Origin: Microbacterium aerolatum
GTDB lineage: Bacteria > Actinomycetota > Actinomycetes > Actinomycetales > Microbacteriaceae
Direction: 5' to 3'
Length of the DNA: 64,000 bases
NCBI RefSeq assembly: GCF_007988825.1
Contig: NZ_BJUW01000008.1
Span: 105,743-169,742 of the forward strand
Part shown: positions 8,288 to 16,709 of the stretch, in pieces
How the letters are laid out: every line of letters starts with the position of its first letter
Numbering within the stretch: the first letter of the stretch is position 1
The notes under the pieces: generated by a model
Told to the model about the DNA's origin: nothing
Database searches by the model: none
What the model saw: only the letters and a program-made list of their open reading frames with translations
Made by a program: the position numbers and the translations under genes

Positions 8288-8833
8288 GTGACCCTCCTCC
8301 GATCGAAGACGAGCCGGATCCGGATGCTGGCGCTGCTGGTGATGGCCGGTGCGACGCTGAGCGCCTGCAGTCCGACGCCGGAGCCGAGCCCGACGCCGAC
8401 CGCCGCCTTCGCCAGCGAGGAAGAGGCCTTCGCGGCCGCGGAAGAGGTGTACCGGGCGTACGTCGGGGCCTCGAACGCCGTCGACTATAGCGACCCTTCT
8501 ACTTTCGAGGCGCTCGACGCGTTTACGACTGGCGCTTATCGATCGGATGAGCGCGAAGGTCTATCCCAGATGCACGCTGAGGGAAATTCGCGAACCGGTG
8601 ACATCAAGATCACCTGGTTCAACGGAACGCAATTTGTCCCACCGAACTCTGTGACAGCTCGAACTTGCAACGATGTTTCTGCGACGGACGTGATCGACAA
8701 GGATGGGAAGTCGATCGTGTCCGAAGATCGTCCCACGCACTATGCGATCGAACTGACCTTCGTTGCCAACGGCGACCAATTGATGCTTTCAACGTCGCAA
8801 GCGATCGAGGATCCCAAGTGCGCCTCGCAGTAG
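8288..8833 (+). CDS. Hypothetical secreted lipoprotein
   Basis: 181 residues. The signal peptide RMLALLVMAGATLSAC has a lipobox LSAC, so the protein should be lipid-anchored outside the membrane. A Thr/Pro-rich linker (PTPEPSPTPTAAF) follows. Then comes a helical stretch EEEAFAAAEEVYRAYVGASN and a domain of about 100 residues that I do not recognise. From about 8480 onward base composition falls: a hand count of 8521-8820 gives about 54% G+C, against about 65-70% in neighbouring genes. That suggests acquisition or recombination of this part. Its end overlaps the next exported protein by 16 nt, so the two are probably one unit. Function unknown. Confidence 0.75.
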   Translation: MTLLRSKTSRIRMLALLVMAGATLSACSPTPEPSPTPTAAFASEEEAFAAAEEVYRAYVGASNAVDYSDPSTFEALDAFTTGAYRSDEREGLSQMHAEGNSRTGDIKITWFNGTQFVPPNSVTARTCNDVSATDVIDKDGKSIVSEDRPTHYAIELTFVANGDQLMLSTSQAIEDPKCASQ

Positions 8834-9648
8834 TTTCAGTTCTTTTCGGCGTCTTCTTCGCCCACCCGTTTGGCGTGATGGCATCGGACGAGTGCCCTGC
8901 GTGGAAGCAAGTCGCTGGATTGTGTGGCGTGCAGAACTCCGGCACCGAGGTCATCATCGACGGCTCGCACGACACGGAGCAGAGTCCCGGCACGTCCCCG
9001 ATCAACAACGATTGGCAACCTCCCCTCGACGACTCGTGGACTCCTCCCCCGACACCGGAGGAGGAGTTCGACGAGTGCCTGCGCGAGTGGGACTCCTACA
9101 TCCGCTGCTATGAGGCGTCCAAGGAGGTCGAAGGCGAAGAAGCGGAAGAAGAAGCGCTCGCGATCCCACCGATCACGATCACGGATCTCGCGCGCTTCGC
9201 CCCCGCCGGTTCCAGCGTTACCGGTGAACCTGACAACGTCGGCGTGGCGGGACTCCCGACGAACTTCGTGACGACGGCATCCGCTCAGACCGTCACGGGC
9301 GAGCTCTTCGGCTTCCCGGTGTCGGTGCGCTTCACGCCATCCGCGTACGACTTCTCGTTCGGAGACGGCGACACCGTGACGACGACATCAGGGGGAACGA
9401 CGTGGTCCGATCTCGGCCAAGCGCAGTTCACGCCGACCGACACGAGTCACACCTATCGCGAGCGCGGCACGTACACGGCTCGGGCCGACGTCCGGTACAC
9501 GGCCGAAGTCGACTTCGGGATCGGCTGGTTCCCGATCAGCGGCGAGGTCACCTCGACCGGCCCGGCGCAGGACGTGCGCATCTTCGAGGCGCACACCGCC
9601 CTCGTCGCCCACACCTGCGCGCAGGCGCCCAGCTCCCCCGGCTGCTGA
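8818..9648 (+). CDS. Exported protein with PKD-like domain
   Basis: Predicted 276 residues from a GTG at 8818, chosen because it opens directly into a signal peptide (VRLAVVSVLFGVFFAHPFGV). The frame is open further upstream but would be antisense-like junk. After a Cys-containing segment and a Pro/Asp/Glu-rich acidic linker, the C-terminal half has PKD-type features: FSFGDGDTVTTTSGG, then DTSHTYRERGTYTARADVRY, the usual beta-sandwich signature of surface proteins. It overlaps the preceding lipoprotein by 16 nt. Cell-surface adhesion or binding is the family expectation, not shown. G+C returns to normal in the second half. Confidence 0.72.
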   Translation: MRLAVVSVLFGVFFAHPFGVMASDECPAWKQVAGLCGVQNSGTEVIIDGSHDTEQSPGTSPINNDWQPPLDDSWTPPPTPEEEFDECLREWDSYIRCYEASKEVEGEEAEEEALAIPPITITDLARFAPAGSSVTGEPDNVGVAGLPTNFVTTASAQTVTGELFGFPVSVRFTPSAYDFSFGDGDTVTTTSGGTTWSDLGQAQFTPTDTSHTYRERGTYTARADVRYTAEVDFGIGWFPISGEVTSTGPAQDVRIFEAHTALVAHTCAQAPSSPGC

Positions 9649-9686
9649 CGCGCATCGACGCCTCAAGCCGTGTCGCCGCCCTGTGA

Positions 9687-9692
9687 CATGCT
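9687..9692 (+). promoter_or_regulatory. Possible extended -10 before the exonuclease gene
   Basis: TGACATGCT (TGn plus CATGCT) ends 6 nt before the ATG at 9699, with no clear ribosome site. This is a weak match. Confidence 0.3.
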
Positions 9693-9698
9693 GAACGC

Positions 9699-10619
9699 AT
9701 GAGCGACAAGCTGATGCTGCTGGACACCGCATCCCTCTACTTCCGGGCCTTCTTCGGCGTGCCCGACAAGGTCAAGGCCGCTGACGGCACGTCTGTCAAC
9801 GCCGCCCGCGGACTGCTCGACATCATCGCGAAGCTGGTCACCCTGTACGAGCCCACCCACATCGTCGCTTGCTGGGACGACGACTGGCGCCCGCAGTGGC
9901 GAGTCGACCTCATCCCGAGCTACAAAGCGCATCGCGTCGTCGAGGTCGTCGAATCCGGCCCGGATGTCGAAGAGGTGCCCGACCCGCTCGAAGCGCAGAT
10001 CCCTCTGATCCGCGAAGCGCTCACCACCCTCGGCATCCCGATCGTCGGCGTGACCGCGCACGAGGCCGATGACGTCATCGGCACTCTCGCCACCAGGTCG
10101 AGCATCCCGGTCGACATCGTCACGGGCGACCGCGACCTCTTCCAGCTCGTCGACGACAGCCGCGGCATCCGGGTCATCTACACCGCCCGCGGCATGAGCA
10201 ACCTCGAGATCCTCACCGACGAGTCCGTCGTCGCGAAGTACGGCGTGCTGCCGACTCAGTACGCCGATTTCGCGACGATGCGCGGCGACGCGTCCGACGG
10301 GCTCCCCGGTGTCGCCGGCGTCGGCGAGAAGACCGCAGCCACCCTCCTCAAGGCACACGGCGACCTCGCCGGCATCCGCGCCGCAGCAGCCGCGGGCGAA
10401 GGCATGAGCTCCGGGGTGCAGGCGAAGGTACTCGCCGCATCCGAGTACCTCGACGTCGCCCCGACAGTCGTAGAGGTCGCGCGGAACCTGAACATCGAGG
10501 TGCCCGCAGAGCCGGTCCGCGCACTCGACGCCGCCCGGACCGCCGCCGCAGAGGCCCTTGCCGAACAGTGGAACCTCGGCGGTTCGATGCAGCGCGCGAT
10601 CGCCGCCCTGAACCGGTGA
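9699..10619 (+). CDS. 5'-3' exonuclease (PolA N-terminal-like)
   Basis: 306 residues, equivalent to the stand-alone 5' nuclease domain of DNA polymerase I. It cleaves 5' flaps and RNA/DNA primers. Metal-binding acidic positions are visible in MLLDTASLYFRAFFG, CWDDDWRPQWR, AHEADDVIGTLA and VTGDRDLFQLVD. The helix-hairpin-helix for DNA binding reads DASDGLPGVAGVGEKTAATLL (core GVAGVGEKTA, about residue 205). There is no polymerase domain, so it acts as an accessory nuclease in addition to PolA. It stands alone, convergent with the MFS gene 18 nt away. Confidence 0.92.
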   Translation: MSDKLMLLDTASLYFRAFFGVPDKVKAADGTSVNAARGLLDIIAKLVTLYEPTHIVACWDDDWRPQWRVDLIPSYKAHRVVEVVESGPDVEEVPDPLEAQIPLIREALTTLGIPIVGVTAHEADDVIGTLATRSSIPVDIVTGDRDLFQLVDDSRGIRVIYTARGMSNLEILTDESVVAKYGVLPTQYADFATMRGDASDGLPGVAGVGEKTAATLLKAHGDLAGIRAAAAAGEGMSSGVQAKVLAASEYLDVAPTVVEVARNLNIEVPAEPVRALDAARTAAAEALAEQWNLGGSMQRAIAALNR

Positions 10620-10637
10620 CGGCCGCGAACCGGTGAG

Positions 10638-11885
10638 TCAGCGCCGCCGGAACGCCACGACCATCGCCGACATCAGCGCGATCGTGTAGGCCAGCACGAC
10701 CACCGTGATCGCCAGCAACGGCACCTGCCATCCACCGCTCGCCTCGCGCAGCGCGCCCATGACTGGTGCGCCGAGCGCCGCGAACAGGTATCCACCGCCC
10801 TGCACCACGGCTGACGTGGTGGCGGCTTCCGCGTCCGACCTCGACACACGGACCAGTGCGGTGAAGATCAGCACGAACCCGCCCGAGTGCGTGATCGCGC
10901 CGAACGACGCCCACAAGCCCGCGAACTCCGGAGCGATCAGCATCCCGATGACCATCACCGCGTAGAAGACACCCAGCAGAAGCGCCGAGTAGACGGCCCC
11001 CACGAAGCGCAGCAGCAGCGGAGCGATCATCGCGCCGACGATCGCGACGCCCTGGAACACCGACGAGAGAGCGCCGGCGCCCACGGCATCCACGTCCGTG
11101 GTGTCGAGCAGGATCGTCGGGAACCAGGTCGACATCGCGTAGTAGACCGTCGACTGCGTGGCGAACGCCGCCGCCAGCAGCCACACGATCGGGCGCCGGA
11201 TGATCGCCGCGACGCGATTGTCGACGATCACCGGGGTCGGTCCCGTGAGCGTCGCCGTCTCCGCAGTCGCGCCCGATCGACTCGTGGCGGCCTCGCCCGA
11301 GGTCCTGTCGGCTGAACTCCAGGCACGCGATCGCACGATGTGCACCAGCCACAGCGAGATCCCGATGACGCCGAACGAACCCCACAGCAGAAGCGCGAGC
11401 GGCCAGCCGGTGGCCTCCGCGATCGGAACGGTCGCCAAGGCGGCGAAGAGCGAGCCGGCGTTCAACGTCGCCGTGTAGGCGGCCGTCGCGATCGCGGTCC
11501 GTTCCGGCGGCAGATCACGCCGGATGATCACCGGGATCACGACGTTCCCGATCGTGATCGCCGCGCCGATGACGACCATCCCGGCGAGCATCGAACCGAA
11601 CCCCGGGAGCGCCCGCACGAGCGTGCCGATCATCACACCCGCGAGTGAGAGCAGGAGCGCGATCTCGGCTCCTGCTCGGCGGATGACCAGTGCCGCCAGC
11701 GGAGTCACCACGGCGAACATGACGACCGGAGCTGTCGTCAGCAGACCGGCGGATGCCGAACTGATCCCGAGATCGGAGATGATCTCCGGCAGCACCGGGG
11801 TGAGCGCGATGATCGGTGCGCGCAGGCTGAGAGCGGCGACGAGGATGCCGATGAGCACCAGCCACGGAATGGTGCGTCGCGTCAT
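10638..11885 (-). CDS. MFS transporter, CynX/NimT-like
   Basis: A 415-residue integral membrane protein with about 12 hydrophobic spans. The N-terminus, with ALSLRAPIIALTPVLPEI, followed by a middle loop rich in Ser/Thr (about residues 190-215), is characteristic of the CynX/NimT (cyanate/nitroimidazole) MFS branch. The substrate is not predictable. The ATG overlaps the PHP gene stop (ATGA), making it the last gene of trpD-PHP-MFS. An exporter or uptake role for a small organic anion is plausible only. Confidence 0.82.
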   Translation of the reverse strand: MTRRTIPWLVLIGILVAALSLRAPIIALTPVLPEIISDLGISSASAGLLTTAPVVMFAVVTPLAALVIRRAGAEIALLLSLAGVMIGTLVRALPGFGSMLAGMVVIGAAITIGNVVIPVIIRRDLPPERTAIATAAYTATLNAGSLFAALATVPIAEATGWPLALLLWGSFGVIGISLWLVHIVRSRAWSSADRTSGEAATSRSGATAETATLTGPTPVIVDNRVAAIIRRPIVWLLAAAFATQSTVYYAMSTWFPTILLDTTDVDAVGAGALSSVFQGVAIVGAMIAPLLLRFVGAVYSALLLGVFYAVMVIGMLIAPEFAGLWASFGAITHSGGFVLIFTALVRVSRSDAEAATTSAVVQGGGYLFAALGAPVMGALREASGGWQVPLLAITVVVLAYTIALMSAMVVAFRRR

Positions 11886-12868
11886 TCCGTCCAGGCCTTC
11901 AGACGCTCCAGCCCCCAGGTGGTCACGATGCGCTCCGCGGGCACACCTGCGTTCTCGGCGCGCTCGGCGCCGTAGTCGAGGAGCGAGAGCTGCCCCGGCG
12001 CGTGCGCGTCCGAGTCGATCGAGAACAGGCAGCCGGCGTCCAGGGCGATCGTGATCAGGTCGTCCGGCGGGTCCTGGCGTTCGGGTCGTGAGTTGATCTC
12101 GACGGCGACGCCGTGCTCTGCGCAGGCGTCGAAGACCGCGTGCGCGTCGAATTGCGACTGCGGCCGTGTGCCGCGCTCCCCCTGCACGAGCCGGCCCGTG
12201 CAGTGGCCCAGCACGTTCACGTGCGGCTGCGACACCGCGTTCAGCATGCGCGCGGTCATCTCACGCGTCTCCATGCGCAGCTTCGAATGGACGGATGCCA
12301 CGACGATGTCGAGCTCGTCGAGCAGCGCGGCATCCTGATCGAGCGCCCCGTCCTCGAGGATGTCGACCTCGATGCCCGTGAGCATCGTGAGGCCGCCCCT
12401 CGACTCCGCGCGAACCTGAGGCAGCTGCTCACGCAGCCGCTCGGCGGACAGTCCGCGCGCCACGCGCAGACGCGGCGAATGATCCGTGATCGCCAGGTAC
12501 TCGTGTCCGAGCGCCCGCGCGGCATCCGCCATCACAGAGATGGGCGTCGTGCCGTCAGACCATTCCGTGTGCGCGTGCAGGTCACCGCGGAGCTTTGCAC
12601 GCAGCGCGGATGCCCGCTCCGGTGCGACGTCGCCGCGCAGGTCGACCAGATAGTCGGGCACTTCGCCGCCCTGAGCCTGCCGGATCGCCGCGAACGTCGA
12701 TTCGCCGATCCCCTTGGCCGCGCGTAGGCGTGTCGGGTCGTCCACGACGTCCTGCGGCAGCGCCTTCAGCGTCGCGGCCGCCTGACGGAAGGCCTTGGCC
12801 CGGTATCGCGATGCGCGTTCGCGCTCGAGAAGCGACGCGATCTCCAGCAGCGCGTCGACGGGATCCAT
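11882..12868 (-). CDS. PHP-domain phosphoesterase with N-terminal helix-hairpin-helix
   Basis: 328 residues. The first about 95 residues (RYRAKAFRQAAATLKALP, then LRAAKGIGESTFAAI) resemble the HhH region of PolX-type proteins. The rest is a PHP metal-dependent phosphoesterase: DLHAHTEWSDG, AITDHSPRLRVARG, GIEVDILEDG, VASVHSKLR, VLGHCTGR, EINSRPERQDPP and IDSDAH cover the expected metal ligands. The central nucleotidyltransferase domain of PolX is absent, so a repair or processing phosphatase/nuclease is likelier than a polymerase. The longer open frame upstream is noncoding overlap with trpD; the ATG at 12868 follows the trpD stop by 4 nt. Confidence 0.87.
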   Translation of the reverse strand: MDPVDALLEIASLLERERASRYRAKAFRQAAATLKALPQDVVDDPTRLRAAKGIGESTFAAIRQAQGGEVPDYLVDLRGDVAPERASALRAKLRGDLHAHTEWSDGTTPISVMADAARALGHEYLAITDHSPRLRVARGLSAERLREQLPQVRAESRGGLTMLTGIEVDILEDGALDQDAALLDELDIVVASVHSKLRMETREMTARMLNAVSQPHVNVLGHCTGRLVQGERGTRPQSQFDAHAVFDACAEHGVAVEINSRPERQDPPDDLITIALDAGCLFSIDSDAHAPGQLSLLDYGAERAENAGVPAERIVTTWGLERLKAWTE

Positions 12869-12872
12869 GGTC

Positions 12873-13937
12873 TCAGGCGGATGCGAGTTCGCGAGTGGCC
12901 GCCACCCAGGCGTCGAGCTTCGCCGCGGCGCTGCCGTCGTCGATCGCGGCCTCTGCACGCGCGTAGCCGTCGCGGAGGCGCTCGAGGATCGGACGCGTCG
13001 CCTGCGTGGCATCCTGCGAGAGCTCGAAGGCGACGATGCCGGCCGCGGCGTTGAGGAGGACGATGTCGCGCACCGGGCCCTTCGTGCCTGCGAGCGTGTC
13101 GCGGAGAACCCCGGCGTTGTGCTCCGGCGAGCCGCCGATGAGGTCGGCGAGGTCCGCCGTGGGGATGCCGAGGTCACGAGGATCGAGGTCGTGCTCATGG
13201 ATGTCGCCGCGCGAGACCTCCCAGATCCGGCTGTGGCCGGTGGTGGTCAGTTCGTCGAGCCCGTCGTCGCCGCGGAACACGAGCGCGGTCGCACCACGTG
13301 TGCGGAAGACGCCGGTGATCAGCGGCACGCGCTCGAGCTGAGCGACTCCGACCGCGTTCGCCTCGGCGCGCGCAGGGTTGCAGAGCGGGCCGAGCATGTT
13401 GAACACAGTGGGGACACCCAGTTCGCCTCGAGCCGCGCCGGCGTGCTTGAAGCCAGGGTGGAACGCTGCCGCCCACGCGAAGGTGATGCCGGTGCGGTCG
13501 AGCACTGCGGCGACGTCCTCCGGAGAGAGGGACAGCTGCAGCCCCAGCGCACCGAGCACGTCTGACGACCCGGACGCGGAGCTGGCCGCACGGTTGCCGT
13601 GCTTGACGACCGGGATGCCCGTTGCCCCGATGATGATCGCCGCCGTGGTCGAGACGTTGACCGTGCCGACCCTGTCGCCTCCCGTGCCGACGATGTCCAG
13701 AACGTTCGGGGAGACCGGGAGCGGTACGGCCGCTTCGAGGATCGCGTCGCGGAAGCCGACGACCTCGTCGATCGTCTCGCCCTTGGCGCGCAGGGCGACG
13801 AGGAATCCTGCCAGCAACGCGTCGGACACATTGCCCTGCATCACCTGGCGCATCGCCCACGTCGACTCCCAGACGCTGAGATCGCGCCGCTCCAGCAGAG
13901 TGGTGAGGACATCGGGCCAGGTCAGGGAATCAGCCAT
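12873..13937 (-). CDS. trpD: Anthranilate phosphoribosyltransferase
   Basis: 354 residues; transfers phosphoribose from PRPP to anthranilate in tryptophan synthesis. Signature motifs are the PRPP loop DIVGTGGDRVGTVNVST (about residue 85), the anthranilate-contact KHGNRAASSASGSSDVL (about residue 115) and RGDDGLDELTTTG. It is separated from other trp genes here and is head of an operon with a PHP protein and an MFS transporter. The ATG at 13937 is preferred over a longer frame because MADSLTWPDVLTTLLERRD matches the family start and a -10 lies 7 nt upstream. Divergent from ctaE, a common actinobacterial arrangement. Confidence 0.96.
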   Translation of the reverse strand: MADSLTWPDVLTTLLERRDLSVWESTWAMRQVMQGNVSDALLAGFLVALRAKGETIDEVVGFRDAILEAAVPLPVSPNVLDIVGTGGDRVGTVNVSTTAAIIIGATGIPVVKHGNRAASSASGSSDVLGALGLQLSLSPEDVAAVLDRTGITFAWAAAFHPGFKHAGAARGELGVPTVFNMLGPLCNPARAEANAVGVAQLERVPLITGVFRTRGATALVFRGDDGLDELTTTGHSRIWEVSRGDIHEHDLDPRDLGIPTADLADLIGGSPEHNAGVLRDTLAGTKGPVRDIVLLNAAAGIVAFELSQDATQATRPILERLRDGYARAEAAIDDGSAAAKLDAWVAATRELASA

Positions 13938-13944
13938 GACAGTG

Positions 13945-13950
13945 ATCCTA
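13945..13950 (-). promoter_or_regulatory. -10 element for leaderless trpD mRNA
   Basis: TAGGAT on the minus strand, 7 nt before the ATG at 13937, with no ribosome site between. It predicts that the mRNA begins at the start codon. Confidence 0.5.
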
Positions 13951-14106
13951 TCGGCGCGAATAAATTCCTTGCGCGCGGGACGTCGACGCACAATCTCCGA
14001 TTTTCGTTGGATTCACCGAGGATTCGCAGCGTTTCCTTAGGGTCCCCTAAGTCTACGAACATCGAAACGGGGATGCCGGATGCAAGAATCACCGCCGCGG
14101 ATCGGC

Positions 14107-14112
14107 CATAAT
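14107..14112 (+). promoter_or_regulatory. -10 element for leaderless ctaE mRNA
   Basis: CATAAT is followed by 6 nt and then the GTG at 14119. The GGAGG in that gap abuts the GTG and is too close to work as a ribosome site, which supports a leaderless start. Confidence 0.5.
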
Positions 14113-14118
14113 GGAGGG

Positions 14119-14772
14119 GTGACCACCTCAGCGACCTATGCCCCGGCGGCAAGAACTATCAAGCGCCCGAATCCGGTAGCTGTCGGCACCATCGTGTGGC
14201 TCGGCAGCGAGGTGATGTTCTTCGCGGGACTGTTCGCGATCTACTTCACCCTCCGCAGCACCTCCCCCGAACTGTGGGCGGACCGCACCGAGCTGCTGAA
14301 CGTCCCGTTCGCCGCAGTCAACACCGCCATCCTGGTGTTCTCCTCCGTGACCTGCCAGATGGGCGTGTTCGCGGCCGAGGACATGCAGGCCTACCGCATC
14401 AAGAAGGGGCAGTTCAACAGCGCAGGACGCCGTCGCCTCTTCGGCTGGGGAATGGTCGAGTGGTTCTGGCTCACCTTCGCGCTCGGCGCGATCTTCGTCT
14501 CCGGTCAGGTCTGGGAGTACGCCCAGCTGGTCGCCGAGGGCATGCCGATTCAGGCTGACTCCTACGCCTCGGCCTTCTACCTGACCACGGGCTTCCACGC
14601 CCTTCACGTCACCGGCGGACTCATCGCGTTCCTGCTCGTCATCGGACGCGCGTTCGCGGTGAAGAACTTCACGCACAAGGAGGCGACCACCTCGATCGTC
14701 GTGTCTTACTACTGGCACTTCGTCGACGTCGTCTGGATCGTGCTGTTCTTCGTCATCTACTTCCTGAAATAA
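14119..14772 (+). CDS. ctaE: Cytochrome c oxidase subunit III
   Basis: 217 residues, five to seven membrane spans, part of the aa3 oxidase. Family motifs are [20 protein letters not shown] and AIYFTLR at the start, and [21 protein letters not shown] at the C-terminus, which is the conserved heme-copper subunit III ending. The internal [13 protein letters not shown] motif reads [13 protein letters not shown] (about residue 165). I use the GTG at 14119 ([17 protein letters not shown]). The in-frame ATG at 14080 would put the likely promoter inside the coding region. First gene of ctaE-qcrCAB. Confidence 0.94.
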   Translation: MTTSATYAPAARTIKRPNPVAVGTIVWLGSEVMFFAGLFAIYFTLRSTSPELWADRTELLNVPFAAVNTAILVFSSVTCQMGVFAAEDMQAYRIKKGQFNSAGRRRLFGWGMVEWFWLTFALGAIFVSGQVWEYAQLVAEGMPIQADSYASAFYLTTGFHALHVTGGLIAFLLVIGRAFAVKNFTHKEATTSIVVSYYWHFVDVVWIVLFFVIYFLK

Positions 14773-14792
14773 GAGCGGAGCTGACCTGCGAA

Positions 14793-15596
14793 ATGGCACG
14801 AGAGAAGAAGCGTCGCTCGAACGGACGCCGTAGCCCCCTGGCCGCTGCGGCGCTGATCGGTGCGGGACTCCTGATCACCGGCGGCATCTATGCCGGCGCG
14901 TCTGCGGCGATCGCTGCGACCGAGACTCCGACGGCGGCGAGCACTCAGCTCACGGTCGACGACGGCGAGAAGCTGTTCCAGGCGAACTGCGCGACCTGTC
15001 ACGGCCTTGACCTGCAGGGAACCGACAACGGCCCGAGCCTCTACGGCGTCGGCGAGCTGTCCGTCGAGTTCCAGGTCGCCACCGGTCGTATGCCGCTGCA
15101 GATGCAGGGCCCTCAGGCCCCGCAGAAGCCGGTGCAGTTCACGCAGGACCAGATCGAGGCGATGGCCTCGTACGTCCAGTCGGTCGCCCCCGGCCCGAGC
15201 TACCCCGCTGACGAGATCCTCGACGGTGAAGGCGACGTGGCTCACGGCGCCGAGCTGTTCCGGATCAACTGCGCCATGTGCCACAACGTGGCAGCGGCCG
15301 GTGGAGCACTCACCGAGGGCAAGTACGCCCCGCCGCTGACGAGCACCAGCGCCCTGCACATCTACGCGGCCATGGTCACCGGCCCGCAGAACATGCCGGT
15401 GTTCGGCGACATGAACCTGTCCGACGAGGACAAGCGCGACATCATCTCGGCGCTGCTCTTCCAGCAGCAGGAGGTCCAGGTCGGCGGCTTCACGCTCGGC
15501 TCGCTCGGACCTGTCTCCGAGGGCCTGTTCATCTGGATCTTCGGCATCGGCGCCCTCGTCGGTGCGACCGTGTGGATCACGGCGAAGTCCAACTGA
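14793..15596 (+). CDS. qcrC: Cytochrome bc1 complex diheme cytochrome c subunit
   Basis: 267 residues. An N-terminal uncleaved anchor (PLAAAALIGAGLLITGG) precedes two class I cytochrome c domains, each with a heme motif: CATCHG (about residue 67) and CAMCHN (about residue 162). The axial Met candidates are in TGRMPLQ and NMPVFGDM. A C-terminal span GLFIWIFGIGALVGATVWI follows. The fused diheme subunit is typical of actinobacteria, which lack a soluble cytochrome c and pass electrons straight to CtaC. It lies 20 nt after ctaE. Confidence 0.96.
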   Translation: MAREKKRRSNGRRSPLAAAALIGAGLLITGGIYAGASAAIAATETPTAASTQLTVDDGEKLFQANCATCHGLDLQGTDNGPSLYGVGELSVEFQVATGRMPLQMQGPQAPQKPVQFTQDQIEAMASYVQSVAPGPSYPADEILDGEGDVAHGAELFRINCAMCHNVAAAGGALTEGKYAPPLTSTSALHIYAAMVTGPQNMPVFGDMNLSDEDKRDIISALLFQQQEVQVGGFTLGSLGPVSEGLFIWIFGIGALVGATVWITAKSN

Positions 15597-15632
15597 CGCA
15601 TATTCATCGAAGAGGAACGTACGAGGAGCACC

Positions 15633-16709
15633 ATGGCACACGACGACGACTCGCAGGCCCTTGACAGGGCCTACCAGCCCTCTCCGGGGCTGGGTGTCGC
15701 AGTCAGCGATCCCGTGCAGAACCCGGGTCTGCCGCCGCACCGCGAGCGGATGACGGACCTGGACCCGAAGGCCGAGAAGCGCGCGGCACGGACTGTCTAC
15801 ACGCTGTTCTACCTGTCACTCGCCGGAAGCATCTGGGCCGTCGCGGCTTACATGCTGTTCCCCATCGAGGACGGCTCGATGGCGGCGATCCGCAACAACA
15901 ACCTCTTCATCGGTCTCGGAATCGCTCTGGCGCTGCTCTCGATCGGTCTGGGAGCCATCCACTGGTCCAAGGCGCTGATGAGCGACAAGGAGTTCATCGA
16001 GCACCGGCATCCCACCCGCGGCAAGGACGCCACCCGCGAGGCAGCGATCCAGGCATTCGCCGACGCGAACGAGGAGTCCGGCTTCGGCCGTCGCACGATG
16101 ATCCGCAACTCGCTGATCGCAGCGGTCGTGGCATCCATCGTCCCCGGTGTCGCGCTGTTCCGCGGGCTCGCTCCGCACAGCACCCCCGAGGACCCGACCG
16201 CCGGCGACCCGGTCGCGCTCCTGAAGCACACGATGTGGGCTGAGGGCCAGCGTCTCGTCCGCGACCCGGATGGCACGCCGATCCGTGCGGCGGATGTCAC
16301 GCTCGGCTCCGCTTTCCACGTGATCCCCGAGGACCTCGCGACCCTGTCGCACCACGACGGATACCTCGAGGAGAAGGCCAAGGCCATCGTTCTGATGATG
16401 CGCCTGCGGCCCGAGCAGCTCATCGAGTCCGAGGAGCGCAAGGACTGGTCGTACGACGGCATCGTCGCGTACTCCAAGGTCTGCACCCACGTCGGCTGCC
16501 CGGTTGCTCTCTACGAGCAGCAGACGCACCACCTGCTGTGCCCCTGCCACCAGTCGCAGTTCGACGTGACCGACCACGCCAAGGTCATCTTCGGCCCGGC
16601 CGCACGTCCGCTGCCCCAGCTGCCGATCACGGTCGATGACGAGGGCTACCTCGTCGCACGCAGCGATTTCGAAGAACCTGTCGGCCCGAGCTTCTGGGAG
16701 CGCCATTGA
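15633..16709 (+). CDS. qcrA: Rieske iron-sulfur subunit of the bc1 complex
   Basis: 358 residues with three N-terminal membrane spans (about residues 50-72, 88-110 and 150-170), the actinobacterial form; proteobacterial Rieske has one. The [2Fe-2S] site is CTHVGCP (about residue 287) and CPCHQSQFD (about residue 307), giving the Cys/His ligand pairs and the disulfide cysteines. Takes electrons from menaquinol at QcrB and passes them to QcrC. It starts 36 nt after qcrC and ends overlapping qcrB by 4 nt. Confidence 0.96.
   Translation: MAHDDDSQALDRAYQPSPGLGVAVSDPVQNPGLPPHRERMTDLDPKAEKRAARTVYTLFYLSLAGSIWAVAAYMLFPIEDGSMAAIRNNNLFIGLGIALALLSIGLGAIHWSKALMSDKEFIEHRHPTRGKDATREAAIQAFADANEESGFGRRTMIRNSLIAAVVASIVPGVALFRGLAPHSTPEDPTAGDPVALLKHTMWAEGQRLVRDPDGTPIRAADVTLGSAFHVIPEDLATLSHHDGYLEEKAKAIVLMMRLRPEQLIESEERKDWSYDGIVAYSKVCTHVGCPVALYEQQTHHLLCPCHQSQFDVTDHAKVIFGPAARPLPQLPITVDDEGYLVARSDFEEPVGPSFWERH

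Noticed and set aside
14080..14118. ATG at 14080 as the ctaE start
   Set aside because: The extra residues ([12 protein letters not shown]) do not resemble ctaE, and the likely -10 CATAAT would lie within the coding region. The GTG at 14119 fits a leaderless start.
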